Made by a program: the position numbers and the translations under genes. 24,019 nucleotides of DNA from contig CALAWP010000013.1 in assembly GCA_937895345.1 (NCBI GenBank), positions 1-24,019 of the forward strand. The letters run 5' to 3'. The stretch comes from an uncultured Paenibacillus sp. (GTDB taxonomy: Bacteria; Bacillota; Bacilli; Paenibacillales; Paenibacillaceae). How positions within the stretch are numbered: the stretch's first letter is position 1; each line of letters starts with the position of its first letter. Below are positions 1-6,420 of this stretch, piece by piece. Below the pieces are notes generated by a model. It had not been told where the DNA came from. It worked only from the letters and a program-made list of their open reading frames with translations, and made no database searches.

Positions 1-53
1 CCTGTGACAACTCGATTAACAGTCGAGTGCTCTACCGACTGAGCTATCGGGGA
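1..53 (-). tRNA. tRNA-Asn (GTT), partial at window edge
   Basis: Read on the minus strand from position 53, the sequence starts TCCCCGATAGCTCAG, a typical acceptor arm plus D arm. It continues with GGTAGAGC and an anticodon stem CTCGA/TCGAG around the loop CTGTTAA, which places GTT as the anticodon (asparagine). The variable region, T arm and 3' acceptor strand lie beyond the window. The gene follows the SprT-like gene on the same strand after a short AT-rich gap, and a tRNA cluster may continue to the left. Confidence 0.93.
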
Positions 54-89
54 ATAATGAAATTGATAAAATAGACAAGTAATAATTTA

Positions 90-569
90 TCATGGCGTGT
101 CGGCGTTGTCAAGCGCTTGCAGCTTTAATTTGCCCCTGCAGCGGCCGCAAGCATAACGGGCGGGATCGGTCTTTTTTTTGCGCAAATAGACCATTCCGCA
201 GCTTCGGCAAATCAGCTTGTAGCGGTAAGGCCGGCTTTGGCCTCTCGCGCGTCCGGGCAGCGCTTTGCAATACCGGGATCCGCCCACTTGAGCGAGCAGC
301 CGCTTGAAATCCGCATCGCGATGACGGTATCCGAGTCCAAGCAAATGCAAATGATAATGGCAAAGCTCGTGCTTGATGATCTTTTCCGTTTCCTCCGCTC
401 CGTACGCTTCCAGCTGATGCGGACTGATCTCGATATGATGCGTGCCGGTAAAGTACCGGCCTCCGGTCGACTTCAGTCGTCCGTTAAATGTGGCGCGATG
501 TAGAAACGGTCGTCCAAAGCTCTCGATGGAAACTCGCTCCACCCATTGCTGCAGCATATGATCGTTCAT
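90..569 (-). CDS. SprT-like zinc metalloprotein (YdcK-type)
   Basis: A 159-aa protein of the SprT-like family. It has the zinc metallopeptidase signature HELCHYH (His67, Glu68, His71) in a SprT-like fold. A C-terminal zinc ribbon is formed by CRSC (Cys121, Cys124) and CGRC (Cys141, Cys144). The length matches B. subtilis YdcK and E. coli SprT-like proteins. The eukaryotic relative Spartan repairs DNA-protein crosslinks; the bacterial substrate is not established, so that role is only a family analogy. The ATG start at 569 is supported by a GGGGGGAG ribosome binding site 6 nt upstream. The gene lies just upstream of tRNA-Asn on the same strand, as YdcK does in B. subtilis, and shares a divergent promoter region with the plus-strand gene at 673. 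Confidence 0.9.
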   Translation of the reverse strand: MNDHMLQQWVERVSIESFGRPFLHRATFNGRLKSTGGRYFTGTHHIEISPHQLEAYGAEETEKIIKHELCHYHLHLLGLGYRHRDADFKRLLAQVGGSRYCKALPGRARGQSRPYRYKLICRSCGMVYLRKKKTDPARYACGRCRGKLKLQALDNADTP

Positions 570-589
570 GTTCAGCTCCCCCCGACTAC

Positions 590-619
590 TTGAATTTTAA
601 GCCTTTCATAGGCTACACT
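590..619 (+). promoter_or_regulatory. Sigma-A-like promoter for the 119-aa gene
   Basis: TTGAAT (590-595) and TACACT (614-619) are separated by 18 nt on the plus strand. This would put the transcription start near 626, too close to the ATG at 634 for a ribosome binding site but compatible with the ATG at 673. The promoter overlaps the leftward promoter, so the two could exclude each other. Confidence 0.4.
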
Positions 620-624
620 GTCAA
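594..624 (-). promoter_or_regulatory. Sigma-A-like promoter for the SprT-like gene
   Basis: On the minus strand a perfect -35 TTGACA (619-624) is followed by TAAAAT (594-599) after 19 nt; TTAAAA one base earlier would give an 18-nt spacer. The spacer contains the palindrome AGCCT-TTCAT-AGGCT (600-614), shared with the opposing promoter. Confidence 0.5.
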
Positions 625-672
625 GTAGGAAACATGAACGAAGCATCATACCGAGGGGAGACGTACCTATTT

Positions 673-1032
673 ATGGCTTCTATGCGCTACGTACTTATGA
701 AGAACGATCATGCGATCAGTTTCGTCGAAATGCCGCAATCCCATGCTTATCAGCTGAGCGCTTTGAACTTGCGCCTTCATAAGGAAATCGATAAGTTAAC
801 GGCCGAACAAGTGCCGTCCTTGCCGTACGCCGTTGCCGAATGCGACAACGTCGACTTGCATGATTCCTCCATTCCGATCGTTGGCGGACTGGAGTATATT
901 AATGAACTGGAGCGGCAATTTGCGGCTGTTCAGGAGAAGGCCTATCCCCTGATTTCGCTGCTGACGGAAATTCGGGCGCTGCAGGCCCAGCTGGAGCAAT
1001 GGTACGAAGAATATGAAGAAGGACTGATCTAG
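673..1032 (+). CDS. Hypothetical protein, 119 aa
   Basis: I do not recognise this protein. It is a soluble-looking, mildly acidic protein without a signal peptide or membrane segment. Its C-terminal half is rich in Leu, Glu and Gln and probably helical (ELERQFAAVQEKAY, LQAQLEQWYEEYEEG), suggesting a coiled-coil or helical hairpin. The reading frame is open from an ATG at 634, but that codon has only a poorly spaced AGGA in front. The ATG at 673 follows GAGGGGAG by 12 nt and fits the predicted transcription start near 626, so I chose 673. It lies between the SprT-like gene (divergent) and cmpA (same strand, 135 nt downstream). This position hints at a role in growth or sporulation but does not prove one. 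Confidence 0.7.
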   Translation: MASMRYVLMKNDHAISFVEMPQSHAYQLSALNLRLHKEIDKLTAEQVPSLPYAVAECDNVDLHDSSIPIVGGLEYINELERQFAAVQEKAYPLISLLTEIRALQAQLEQWYEEYEEGLI

Positions 1033-1167
1033 CCGCCGTTTCTCATTCGAAGCGGACACCTTTCACCTTTTCTCTGCCTGCAATCGCGCATGGACCTGCA
1101 CAGACAATCGCCTATTCCCATATCGTAAATAAGACATCAAGTTACGTTCGGGAGGAGGACGATGCAT

Positions 1168-1305
1168 ATGCCGCAGTGGCTGTGCAACCAATTAATGAGA
1201 GCTTTCTTGCAAAAGGATCGAAGACAGATCAAGCTGCTCAACGATTGCTGGTATTTTTACCGGACCAAGCAAAGTCCCGGCAACAAAAGCGGGTTAATCC
1301 CGTAA
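1168..1305 (+). CDS. cmpA: Cortex morphogenetic protein CmpA
   Basis: A 45-aa protein beginning MPQWLCNQLMRAFLQKD and containing IKLLNDCWYFYR. This matches the pattern I recall for B. subtilis CmpA (MPNWLKKQMQKAFLEKD, IKLLNQCWYFYR). In B. subtilis CmpA is a mother-cell protein that restrains cortex assembly and acts as an adaptor for ClpXP-dependent removal of defective SpoIVA. The ATG at 1168 is preferred over the in-frame ATG at 1162, because GGAGGAGG ends 9 nt before 1168 but only 3 nt before 1162, and the family starts at MP. The C-terminal tail after YFYR is a few residues longer than in B. subtilis. The gene lies near sprT-like and tex, as in B. subtilis. No convincing sigma-E promoter was found. 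Confidence 0.88.
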   Translation: MPQWLCNQLMRAFLQKDRRQIKLLNDCWYFYRTKQSPGNKSGLIP

Positions 1306-1363
1306 CGGTCTCGTAAGCCGAATTAGTGTCCTTAGCGATAGTGACGACGTTTATGGAAACGGC

Positions 1364-1469
1364 AGGGCTGTCTCCCGTTTGGCCAGCATCTCGATCAGCA
1401 GCGGTAATGGATTGCCTGACTGCTGACGGAAGCTTGCCGGTTGGTCTGAAATGACCTGGAGACAGCCCT
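1364..1469. repeat. 106-bp element with perfect 12-bp terminal inverted repeats
   Basis: AGGGCTGTCTCC (1364-1375) is the exact reverse complement of GGAGACAGCCCT (1458-1469). Inside it, TCAGCAG and CTGCTGA form a second nested hairpin. TTTGTGTT follows on the plus strand. It could be a large terminator between cmpA and the convergent nitroreductase gene, or a MITE-like relic; GGGCTGTCTC-type ends are common at insertion-sequence termini. No transposase and no clear target-site duplication are seen. The rest of 1306-1577 holds no gene. Confidence 0.6.
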
Positions 1470-1577
1470 TTGTGTTGGTTTCATTCCGGCTGCGATTGGC
1501 AGCTTCGGATCTGTTTCGGATATGCCGAGTTAACCGCGAGGAAGCGGCATTCGGCTTATGCCGACCAGGTTTCGAAG

Positions 1578-2261
1578 TTAAGCTTCGAACCGGTTGACTT
1601 GCGTAATTTGCTCGATTGGCAAACGTACGGTCGGATGTCCAGGCGCGGCCGCTTTGCCGATCGGCAGCATCAACGTCGGCAAATAACGTTCGGGAATGCC
1701 AAACATCTCTTTCAGCGCATCCCGGTTGTATCCGCCCATCGGAACGGTGTCGAAGCCTTTGGCCCGGGCGGCCAGCATCAGCTGCATCGCCACAAGCCCC
1801 GTATCGAACGCCACCAGCTCGCGAAGCCGGTCCGCCGGCAGTCCTCCGTACATTTTGCGCGAATTGGCAATCATATTGGTTTTAACTTCTTCGGACATGT
1901 AACCCGCTTCCGCGGCAGCTCCGTAAATTTGCTCCGACAGCTCATACATCTTCAAATCGGCCATAATAATGACAATTGCCGAAGCCTCGACCACTTGCTG
2001 CTGGGAAAAAGCGATCGGAAGCATCTTCTGTTTCAGCTCGGGGTCCGTAACAATCAGAAAGCGCCAAGGCTGCATATTGGACGACGACGGTGCTTTCACC
2101 GCGATGGACAACAGCTCCTTCACTTCCTCTTCGGAAATGACAAATTCGGGGTCGTACTTGCGCACCGAACGGCGGCTGTTCACCACGTCCAGAAACGTCG
2201 GCTCGCCATGCGCACCCTGTTTTTTCTCAACTGCCGCTTGCGTTTCAACCTGGGAATTCAT
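1578..2261 (-). CDS. Nitroreductase family protein
   Basis: A 227-aa flavin-dependent oxidoreductase of the nitroreductase family. The N-terminal motif SRRSVRKY (residues 30-37) and the following APSSSNMQPWRF segment form the FMN phosphate and isoalloxazine binding region. The C-terminal part contains the usual GFDTVPMGGYN-type loop and a final LP-IGKAA strand. Such enzymes use NAD(P)H to reduce quinones, nitroaromatics or other electrophiles; the natural substrate cannot be read from the sequence. The ATG at 2261 has AAAGGAGG 9 nt upstream. The roughly 20-residue N-terminal stretch before the core is Gln/Glu-rich and slightly longer than usual. It is monocistronic, with its own promoter and an overlapping dyad, so repression by a redox or electrophile sensor is plausible. 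A hairpin (TTCGAAG/CTTCGAA, 1571-1589) overlaps the stop codon. Confidence 0.9.
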   Translation of the reverse strand: MNSQVETQAAVEKKQGAHGEPTFLDVVNSRRSVRKYDPEFVISEEEVKELLSIAVKAPSSSNMQPWRFLIVTDPELKQKMLPIAFSQQQVVEASAIVIIMADLKMYELSEQIYGAAAEAGYMSEEVKTNMIANSRKMYGGLPADRLRELVAFDTGLVAMQLMLAARAKGFDTVPMGGYNRDALKEMFGIPERYLPTLMLPIGKAAAPGHPTVRLPIEQITQVNRFEA

Positions 2262-2297
2262 CAGCAGGTTCCTCCTTTAAATGCTCTCTATAGTTAA

Positions 2298-2320
2298 ACT
2301 GTAACTTTCACATGTACAGT
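2298..2320. promoter_or_regulatory. Operator-like dyad overlapping the nitroreductase -10
   Basis: Perfect 6-bp arms ACTGTA (2298-2303) and TACAGT (2315-2320) are separated by 11 bp. The right arm overlaps the -10 element, as expected for a repressor site. Nitroreductase genes in Bacillales are often under HxlR/MarR-type redox regulators such as YodB, but no regulator gene lies nearby and the site was not matched to a known consensus. Confidence 0.4.
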
Positions 2321-2347
2321 ATATTCGATCGTCGTTACGATTGTCAA
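2318..2347 (-). promoter_or_regulatory. Sigma-A promoter of the nitroreductase gene
   Basis: Minus strand: consensus -35 TTGACA (2342-2347), 18-nt spacer, -10 TATACT (2318-2323). It lies 57 nt upstream of the start codon and is the best housekeeping promoter match in the window. Confidence 0.7.
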
Positions 2348-2423
2348 TTAACTAACAAATATATATTGCGACAAAAATAGACAGATGTCCGCTGCTAAGG
2401 CGGCTGCGGTGTATATTAGCGTT

Positions 2424-2581
2424 GCAGTATGCGGTTGCGTCGGATTGCGGTATGCAGTATGCGGTATGCAGTATGCAGTATGCGGTATGCGGTTTGCGGT
2501 TTGCGGTTTGCGGTATGCGGTTTGCGGTTTGCAGTATGCGGTTTGCGGTTTGCAGTATGCGGTTTGCGGTTTGCGGTTTGC
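2424..2581. repeat. Heptanucleotide tandem array, 19 units plus degenerate flank
   Basis: From 2447 to 2579 there are 19 uninterrupted 7-bp units of three kinds: GCGGTTT (10 copies), GCAGTAT (5) and GCGGTAT (4). GCAGTTT never occurs. TAT units dominate the left half and TTT units the right half. The trio GCGGTTT-GCGGTTT-GCAGTAT occurs twice in a row (2517-2558), giving a 21-bp higher-order period. A partial unit GC follows at 2580, and two degenerate units start at 2424. Because 7 is not a multiple of 3, all frames stay open and give the same seven-residue repeat (AVCGLRF-like), so the open frames here are an artefact of the repeat. Nothing indicates a protein. Confidence 0.9.
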
Positions 2582-2676
2582 GAGCTGTTTCGGCAGGATC
2601 GTGGTAGTTTGGAGCGACTAGGCTGCAGCTTTTATAAAAGTTACTGATAGTGTGCCCACGGGGACGCATGCGATGC

Positions 2677-2751
2677 TGCAACGCTGATTTTGTTACTTAC
2701 AACGCTCCGATTGGACTGTCTGCGAGGTTGCAATGCTAAGTTTGTTACTTA
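2677..2751 (+). repeat. Pair of 23-bp imperfect direct repeats
   Basis: TGCAACGCTGATTTTGTTAC.. (2677-2699) recurs as TGCAATGCTAAGTTTGTTAC.. (2729-2751), both ending CTTA, with 3 mismatches in 23 and a 52-bp period. They lie between the heptamer array and the terminator at 2812. No gene is seen in 2348-2811. Confidence 0.65.
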
Positions 2752-2811
2752 GAGCGACGGTGGCCTTGGAGCATGTCCGTGGCGGCGGCGCTGATGTGCC
2801 TAAGCGGAACC

Positions 2812-2862
2812 ACAACAGCCCTGCTTGGCCAAGCTTCGGCCAAACAGGGCTGTTGTTTTATT
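2812..2862 (+). terminator. Strong intrinsic terminator, U-tract on the plus strand
   Basis: Arms ACAACAGCCCTG (2812-2823) and CAGGGCTGTTGT (2845-2856) enclose an inner stem TTGGCC/GGCCAA, followed by TTTTATT. The other strand gives only TTGTGGTTCC after the stem, so the element works best rightward, although it abuts the stop codon of the leftward tex gene. It may serve tex weakly as well. Confidence 0.8.
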
Positions 2863-5119
2863 GCGGCTGTTTCATGGTGAGGCCTACGCGCCCTTTTTTG
2901 AGGTCGACGCTGAGCACCCATACCGTTACATTGTCTCCAACCGAAACAACATCCATCGGATGTTTAATAAATTTATCGCTCATTTGCGAAATATGGACGA
3001 GGCCGTCGTTTTTGATGCCGATGTCGACAAACGCACCAAAGTCGATGACATTGCGCACCGTTCCTTGCAGCTCCATCCCCGGCGCCAGATCCTCGATGCT
3101 CAGCACATCGGTATGGAAAATCGGCGGAGGCAGCTCCTCGCGCGGGTCGCGGCCCGGCTTCAGCAAGCTGTCTATTATGTCCCGCAGCGTCGGAGCCCCG
3201 ACTTCCAGCTTGGCGGCCAGCGTCTGAGCGTCTGCGCCGGCAAGCGCCGCGCGCACCTTCTCGGTGCCGATTTCCCGCAGCTCCAGGCCAAGCTCCTTGA
3301 ACAGTCTGTCCACAACGCCGTACGATTCCGGATGAATCGGCGTCCAATCGAGCGGATTGGGCGCTTCCGGCACGCGCAGGAAACCGACGCACTGCTCATA
3401 GGATTTCGCCCCAAGCCGCGGCACTTTCTGAAGCTGCGCGCGGCTTGCGAAACGGCCGTGCTCCTCACGGTACTTGACGATGTTGCGCGCGATCGTCGCG
3501 TTGACGCCGGCTACGTAAGAGAGCAGAGAAGCGGAAGCGGTATTGACGTCGACGCCGACATGGTTGACGGCCGATTCGACGACGCCGCTGAGCGATTCGT
3601 CCAGCCGCTTCTGGCTGACATCGTGCTGGTACTGGCCTACGCCGATCGCTTTCGGCTCGATCTTGACCAGCTCGGCGAGCGGATCCTGAAGCCGTCTCGC
3701 AATGGACACCGCGCTTCGCTCCGCGACATCCAGCGACGGGAATTCCTCTTGTGCCAGCTTGGAAGCGGAATAGACGCTTGCCCCCGCTTCGTTGACGATA
3801 ATATATCTTAACGAGCGGCCGGCGGCCGCGTCTTTTTCTTTCCGCTTGCCGATCAAGCCGGCGATAAACTGTTCCGTCTCGCGCGAGGCGGTGCCGTTGC
3901 CGATGACGATAAGCTGTACGTTATGGCTGTCGATCAGCCGGCCGACGATCTCTTCCGCCTGCGCCACTTTATTGTTCGGCGGCGTCGGATAACAAACGGC
4001 AACGTCCAGCAGCTTGCCGGTATCGTCCACGACCGCAAGCTTGCAGCCGGTACGAAAGGCCGGGTCTACGCCCAGCACGATTTGGCCGCGCACGGGCGGC
4101 TGCAGCAGCAAATTCCGCAAATTGGCGGAAAAAATCGCAATCGCATGCTCTTCCGCCTTCTCCGTCAGCTCCGCGCGGACCTCGCGTTCGATGGATGGCG
4201 CGATCAGCCGTTTATACGCATCCTCGATGACGGCAGTCATCACGTCGAGCACTCCGGCGGCCGTTCCGCGGCGCAGCAGCTTGCGGCCGATATGCTCGTG
4301 AATGCGGTCGGTCTGCAGCTCGAAGGATACGCGCAGCAACTCCTCCCTCTCGCCCCGGTTAATGGCGAGCACGCGATGCGGCGGCAGCTTGCGGACCGGC
4401 TCCTGGTAGCTGTAATACATTTCATAGACCGACTCTTCGTCCGGCTTTTTCGCTTCCGTATGAAGCACGGCATGATCGAACGTAAACTTTCTCGCCCAGG
4501 ACCGGATCGAAGCGTCATCGGCAATATTTTCCGCCAAAATATCCATTGCGCCCTGAAGCGCCTCTTCGGGAGTTGCAACGCCTTTCGATTCGTCCGTATA
4601 ACGGGCCGCTTCCGTCAACGGATCTCCCTGCCGGGGCTGCGACCACAGCCATTCGGCCAAAGGCTCGAGCCCCTTCTCCTTGGCGACGCTTGCCCGCGTT
4701 TTTCTCTTTTGCCGGTAAGGCCGGTACAGATCCTCGACTTCCTGCAGCTTCGCCGCGCCTTCGATGCCGGATCGCAGCTCGTCCGTCAGCTTCCCCTGCT
4801 CGTCGATGAGCCGGATCACCTCGCGCTTGCGCGACTCCAGGTTGCGCATATATTGCAGCTTCTCCTCGATGGAGCGAAGCTCGTTCTCGTCCAGCTCGCC
4901 GGTCATTTCCTTGCGGTACCTGGCGATAAACGGAATGGTGTTGCCCTCGTCCAGCAGAGCGACCGCGGCTTTTACCTTCGTTAACGGCAACTGAAGCGCC
5001 GAAGCAATGCCGGCCGTTATCCGTATGTTTTCCGCTTCGATTTGTTCATCTGTCAGCTTGCCGCTATGTTCTGACGGCTCTGCCGCGTCCAATTTTGTGT
5101 CGGCCAATGTCGGTTGCAC
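2858..5119 (-). CDS. tex: Tex family RNA-binding transcription accessory protein
   Basis: A 753-aa Tex protein (B. subtilis YdcI family). Visible parts are an N-terminal helical Tex domain with TIPFIARYRKEMTG (61-74), a YqgF/RNase H-like domain (about 345-470, GVDPAFRTGCK), helix-hairpin-helix repeats (about 510-580), and a C-terminal S1 RNA-binding domain (about 680-750, GTVRNVIDFGAFVDIGIK). Tex proteins bind nucleic acid and associate with RNA polymerase; in some pathogens they affect toxin expression and stress tolerance. The first in-frame start with a nearby ribosome site is a GTG at 5119, only 6 nt after the stop of the hydrolase gene, with AGGA 2 nt ahead. That spacing is tight, so the exact start is uncertain; relatives begin about 20-30 residues later. 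It is the last gene of a leftward group. Confidence 0.95.
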   Translation of the reverse strand: MQPTLADTKLDAAEPSEHSGKLTDEQIEAENIRITAGIASALQLPLTKVKAAVALLDEGNTIPFIARYRKEMTGELDENELRSIEEKLQYMRNLESRKREVIRLIDEQGKLTDELRSGIEGAAKLQEVEDLYRPYRQKRKTRASVAKEKGLEPLAEWLWSQPRQGDPLTEAARYTDESKGVATPEEALQGAMDILAENIADDASIRSWARKFTFDHAVLHTEAKKPDEESVYEMYYSYQEPVRKLPPHRVLAINRGEREELLRVSFELQTDRIHEHIGRKLLRRGTAAGVLDVMTAVIEDAYKRLIAPSIEREVRAELTEKAEEHAIAIFSANLRNLLLQPPVRGQIVLGVDPAFRTGCKLAVVDDTGKLLDVAVCYPTPPNNKVAQAEEIVGRLIDSHNVQLIVIGNGTASRETEQFIAGLIGKRKEKDAAAGRSLRYIIVNEAGASVYSASKLAQEEFPSLDVAERSAVSIARRLQDPLAELVKIEPKAIGVGQYQHDVSQKRLDESLSGVVESAVNHVGVDVNTASASLLSYVAGVNATIARNIVKYREEHGRFASRAQLQKVPRLGAKSYEQCVGFLRVPEAPNPLDWTPIHPESYGVVDRLFKELGLELREIGTEKVRAALAGADAQTLAAKLEVGAPTLRDIIDSLLKPGRDPREELPPPIFHTDVLSIEDLAPGMELQGTVRNVIDFGAFVDIGIKNDGLVHISQMSDKFIKHPMDVVSVGDNVTVWVLSVDLKKGRVGLTMKQPQ

Positions 5120-5125
5120 CGTCCT

Positions 5126-5779
5126 TTACGAAGTGTAGGGGTTGTTAGCCATCTCGAAACCGATCGTCGTTCCCGGCCCGTGACCGGGGTATACGATCGT
5201 GCCGGGGTCCAGCTTGTACAGCTTGTTCCGGATGGAATCGTACAAATCGCGTTCGCGGCCGCCGGGCAAATCCGTCCGTCCGACCGACATCTTGAACAGC
5301 ACGTCGCCCGAAAACAATTGATTTCCGTATAAAAAGCTGACGCTTCCGGGCGAATGCCCCGGCGTATGCATTACTTGCCACCGAAGGCCCAGAAGCTCCA
5401 GCGTCTGCCCGTCCGCCAGCGCGTATTCCGCGGGATCGGTGGACAGCGGAGGCGTAACGTCCTGCCAGCGCATCGAGCCGTTCTTGCGCGGATCGGTCAG
5501 CCAATCCGCCTCCAGATCGTGAATGTATACCGGACACTTCGCGGCTTTGCGCGTCTCATCTACGCCGCCCATATGGTCGAAGTGGGCGTGCGTCAGCACA
5601 ATCGCTTCGATCTCGATATCTTTGATCCGCTCGAGCAGCCTCTTCGGTCCCATGCCGGGATCGATAATGATCCCTTTCGTCTTGCCGGCCTCCTCGTCCC
5701 GAACCGTAATGAGATAACAGTTCGTCTGCAGCGGACCAAGCGCAAACGTCTCAACGTTCAACCGTTCAGCCGCCGTCAT
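5126..5779 (-). CDS. MBL-fold metallohydrolase (glyoxalase II-like)
   Basis: A 217-aa metallo-beta-lactamase-fold hydrolase. Metal ligands are visible: THAHFDH (His64, His66, Asp68, His69), HTPGHSPG (His142), SGD (Asp159) and YPGHGPGT (His200). This spacing is typical of YqgX/GloB-like enzymes with two metals, which act on thioesters such as S-lactoyl-thiols; the real substrate is not shown. The frame extends upstream to 5971, but the family start is MTAAERL at 5779. The ATG there overlaps the TGA of the thioredoxin-like gene as TGATG, a translational coupling arrangement, so I trimmed it. Coupling to a thioredoxin-like gene suggests thiol metabolism, which is inference. The gene is followed after 6 nt by tex. 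Confidence 0.92.
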   Translation of the reverse strand: MTAAERLNVETFALGPLQTNCYLITVRDEEAGKTKGIIIDPGMGPKRLLERIKDIEIEAIVLTHAHFDHMGGVDETRKAAKCPVYIHDLEADWLTDPRKNGSMRWQDVTPPLSTDPAEYALADGQTLELLGLRWQVMHTPGHSPGSVSFLYGNQLFSGDVLFKMSVGRTDLPGGRERDLYDSIRNKLYKLDPGTIVYPGHGPGTTIGFEMANNPYTS

Positions 5780-6345
5780 CAGAACGACTCCAGCAGCTCG
5801 CGAAGCTCGCGTACGATATGGGCCTGATACCCCGCGCCTTCCCCGTAGCGGCGCATAATTTCCTGCCGGGTTGCCGCCAGGTTGTCCTGATAATCCGGCG
5901 CTTCCCGGTCGGGATTGGCCTGCTTGAACGCGACCATCGCCTCCTGGACGTGCGCGGGCCTCGGCCCCCACTGACCAAGCACGGCGCCGCCCGTATCGGC
6001 GATGATGACGACAGGGATCGAACGGCCGCCCATAATCAAAAATTGGTCCATCGTTTCCAGATGCTCTTCCATAATAAGCACATCAATCGGAATGCCGCTG
6101 TTTTCCAGGACGCGGAAGACGACCGGAATGTTGCGCACGACGTCTCCGCACCAATCCGCCATCAGAATGAGGCAGCGAAGGTCGTCGCGATTTTGCAGCG
6201 ATTCGAAAAATTCGCGGTCATCCTCGGACGGCCACTCGAACTTTTGCATCCAATCGATAAAGGTCTCTTTATTTTTGGTCATGCCTTCGATGAATTGCTC
6301 CGGGCTGATTCCCGCGCCCAGCTTGTTCGCTACGCTTTTGCTCAT
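5779..6345 (-). CDS. Thioredoxin-like protein lacking the second active-site cysteine
   Basis: A 188-aa thioredoxin-fold protein. The active-site strand reads LILMADWCGDVVRNIP (about residues 59-74), and the cis-proline loop is SIPVV (Pro111). Normal thioredoxins have WCxxC; here only Cys66 is present and the second position is Val69. A classic dithiol exchange at this motif is therefore not possible, though Cys58 eight residues earlier is close in sequence. The first 55 residues and the last 50 are helical extensions. The frame runs up to 6456, but the ATG at 6345 has AGGAGG 9 nt upstream and was chosen. It overlaps the MBL hydrolase start by one base. Cytoplasmic, with no signal peptide. 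Confidence 0.85.
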   Translation of the reverse strand: MSKSVANKLGAGISPEQFIEGMTKNKETFIDWMQKFEWPSEDDREFFESLQNRDDLRCLILMADWCGDVVRNIPVVFRVLENSGIPIDVLIMEEHLETMDQFLIMGGRSIPVVIIADTGGAVLGQWGPRPAHVQEAMVAFKQANPDREAPDYQDNLAATRQEIMRRYGEGAGYQAHIVRELRELLESF

Positions 6346-6390
6346 ATTATGTACCCTCCTGAATATATGTCGATGCCTACCGTTCCCTAT

Positions 6391-6420
6391 ATTATACTTA
6401 AAATTTTCTTGCCCTGCGAA
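6391..6420 (-). promoter_or_regulatory. Possible promoter before the thioredoxin-like gene
   Basis: Perfect -10 TATAAT (6391-6396 on the minus strand) with a weak -35 TTCGCA (6415-6420) at 18 nt. The -35 lies inside the 3' end of dedA. It may give the trx-MBL-tex group its own transcript. Confidence 0.4.

Noticed and set aside
1090..1140. Sigma-E promoter for cmpA (CATATCGT near 1120)
   Set aside because: The -10 matches only part of CATACAAT and no -35 partner at the right distance was found.
2352..2681. Several open frames on both strands across the heptamer array (for example repeated AVCGLRF or TANRI-LQ)
   Set aside because: A stop-free 7-bp repeat keeps all frames open; there is no ribosome site, and the encoded peptides are only permutations of the same repeat.
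2825..3811. Long plus-strand frames opposite tex
   Set aside because: They are antisense to a well supported Tex protein, Arg-rich and without motif or ribosome site.
5780..5971. N-terminal extension of the MBL hydrolase frame
   Set aside because: It lies inside the thioredoxin-like gene in another frame, is Gly/Arg-rich, and the family start with TGATG coupling is at 5779.
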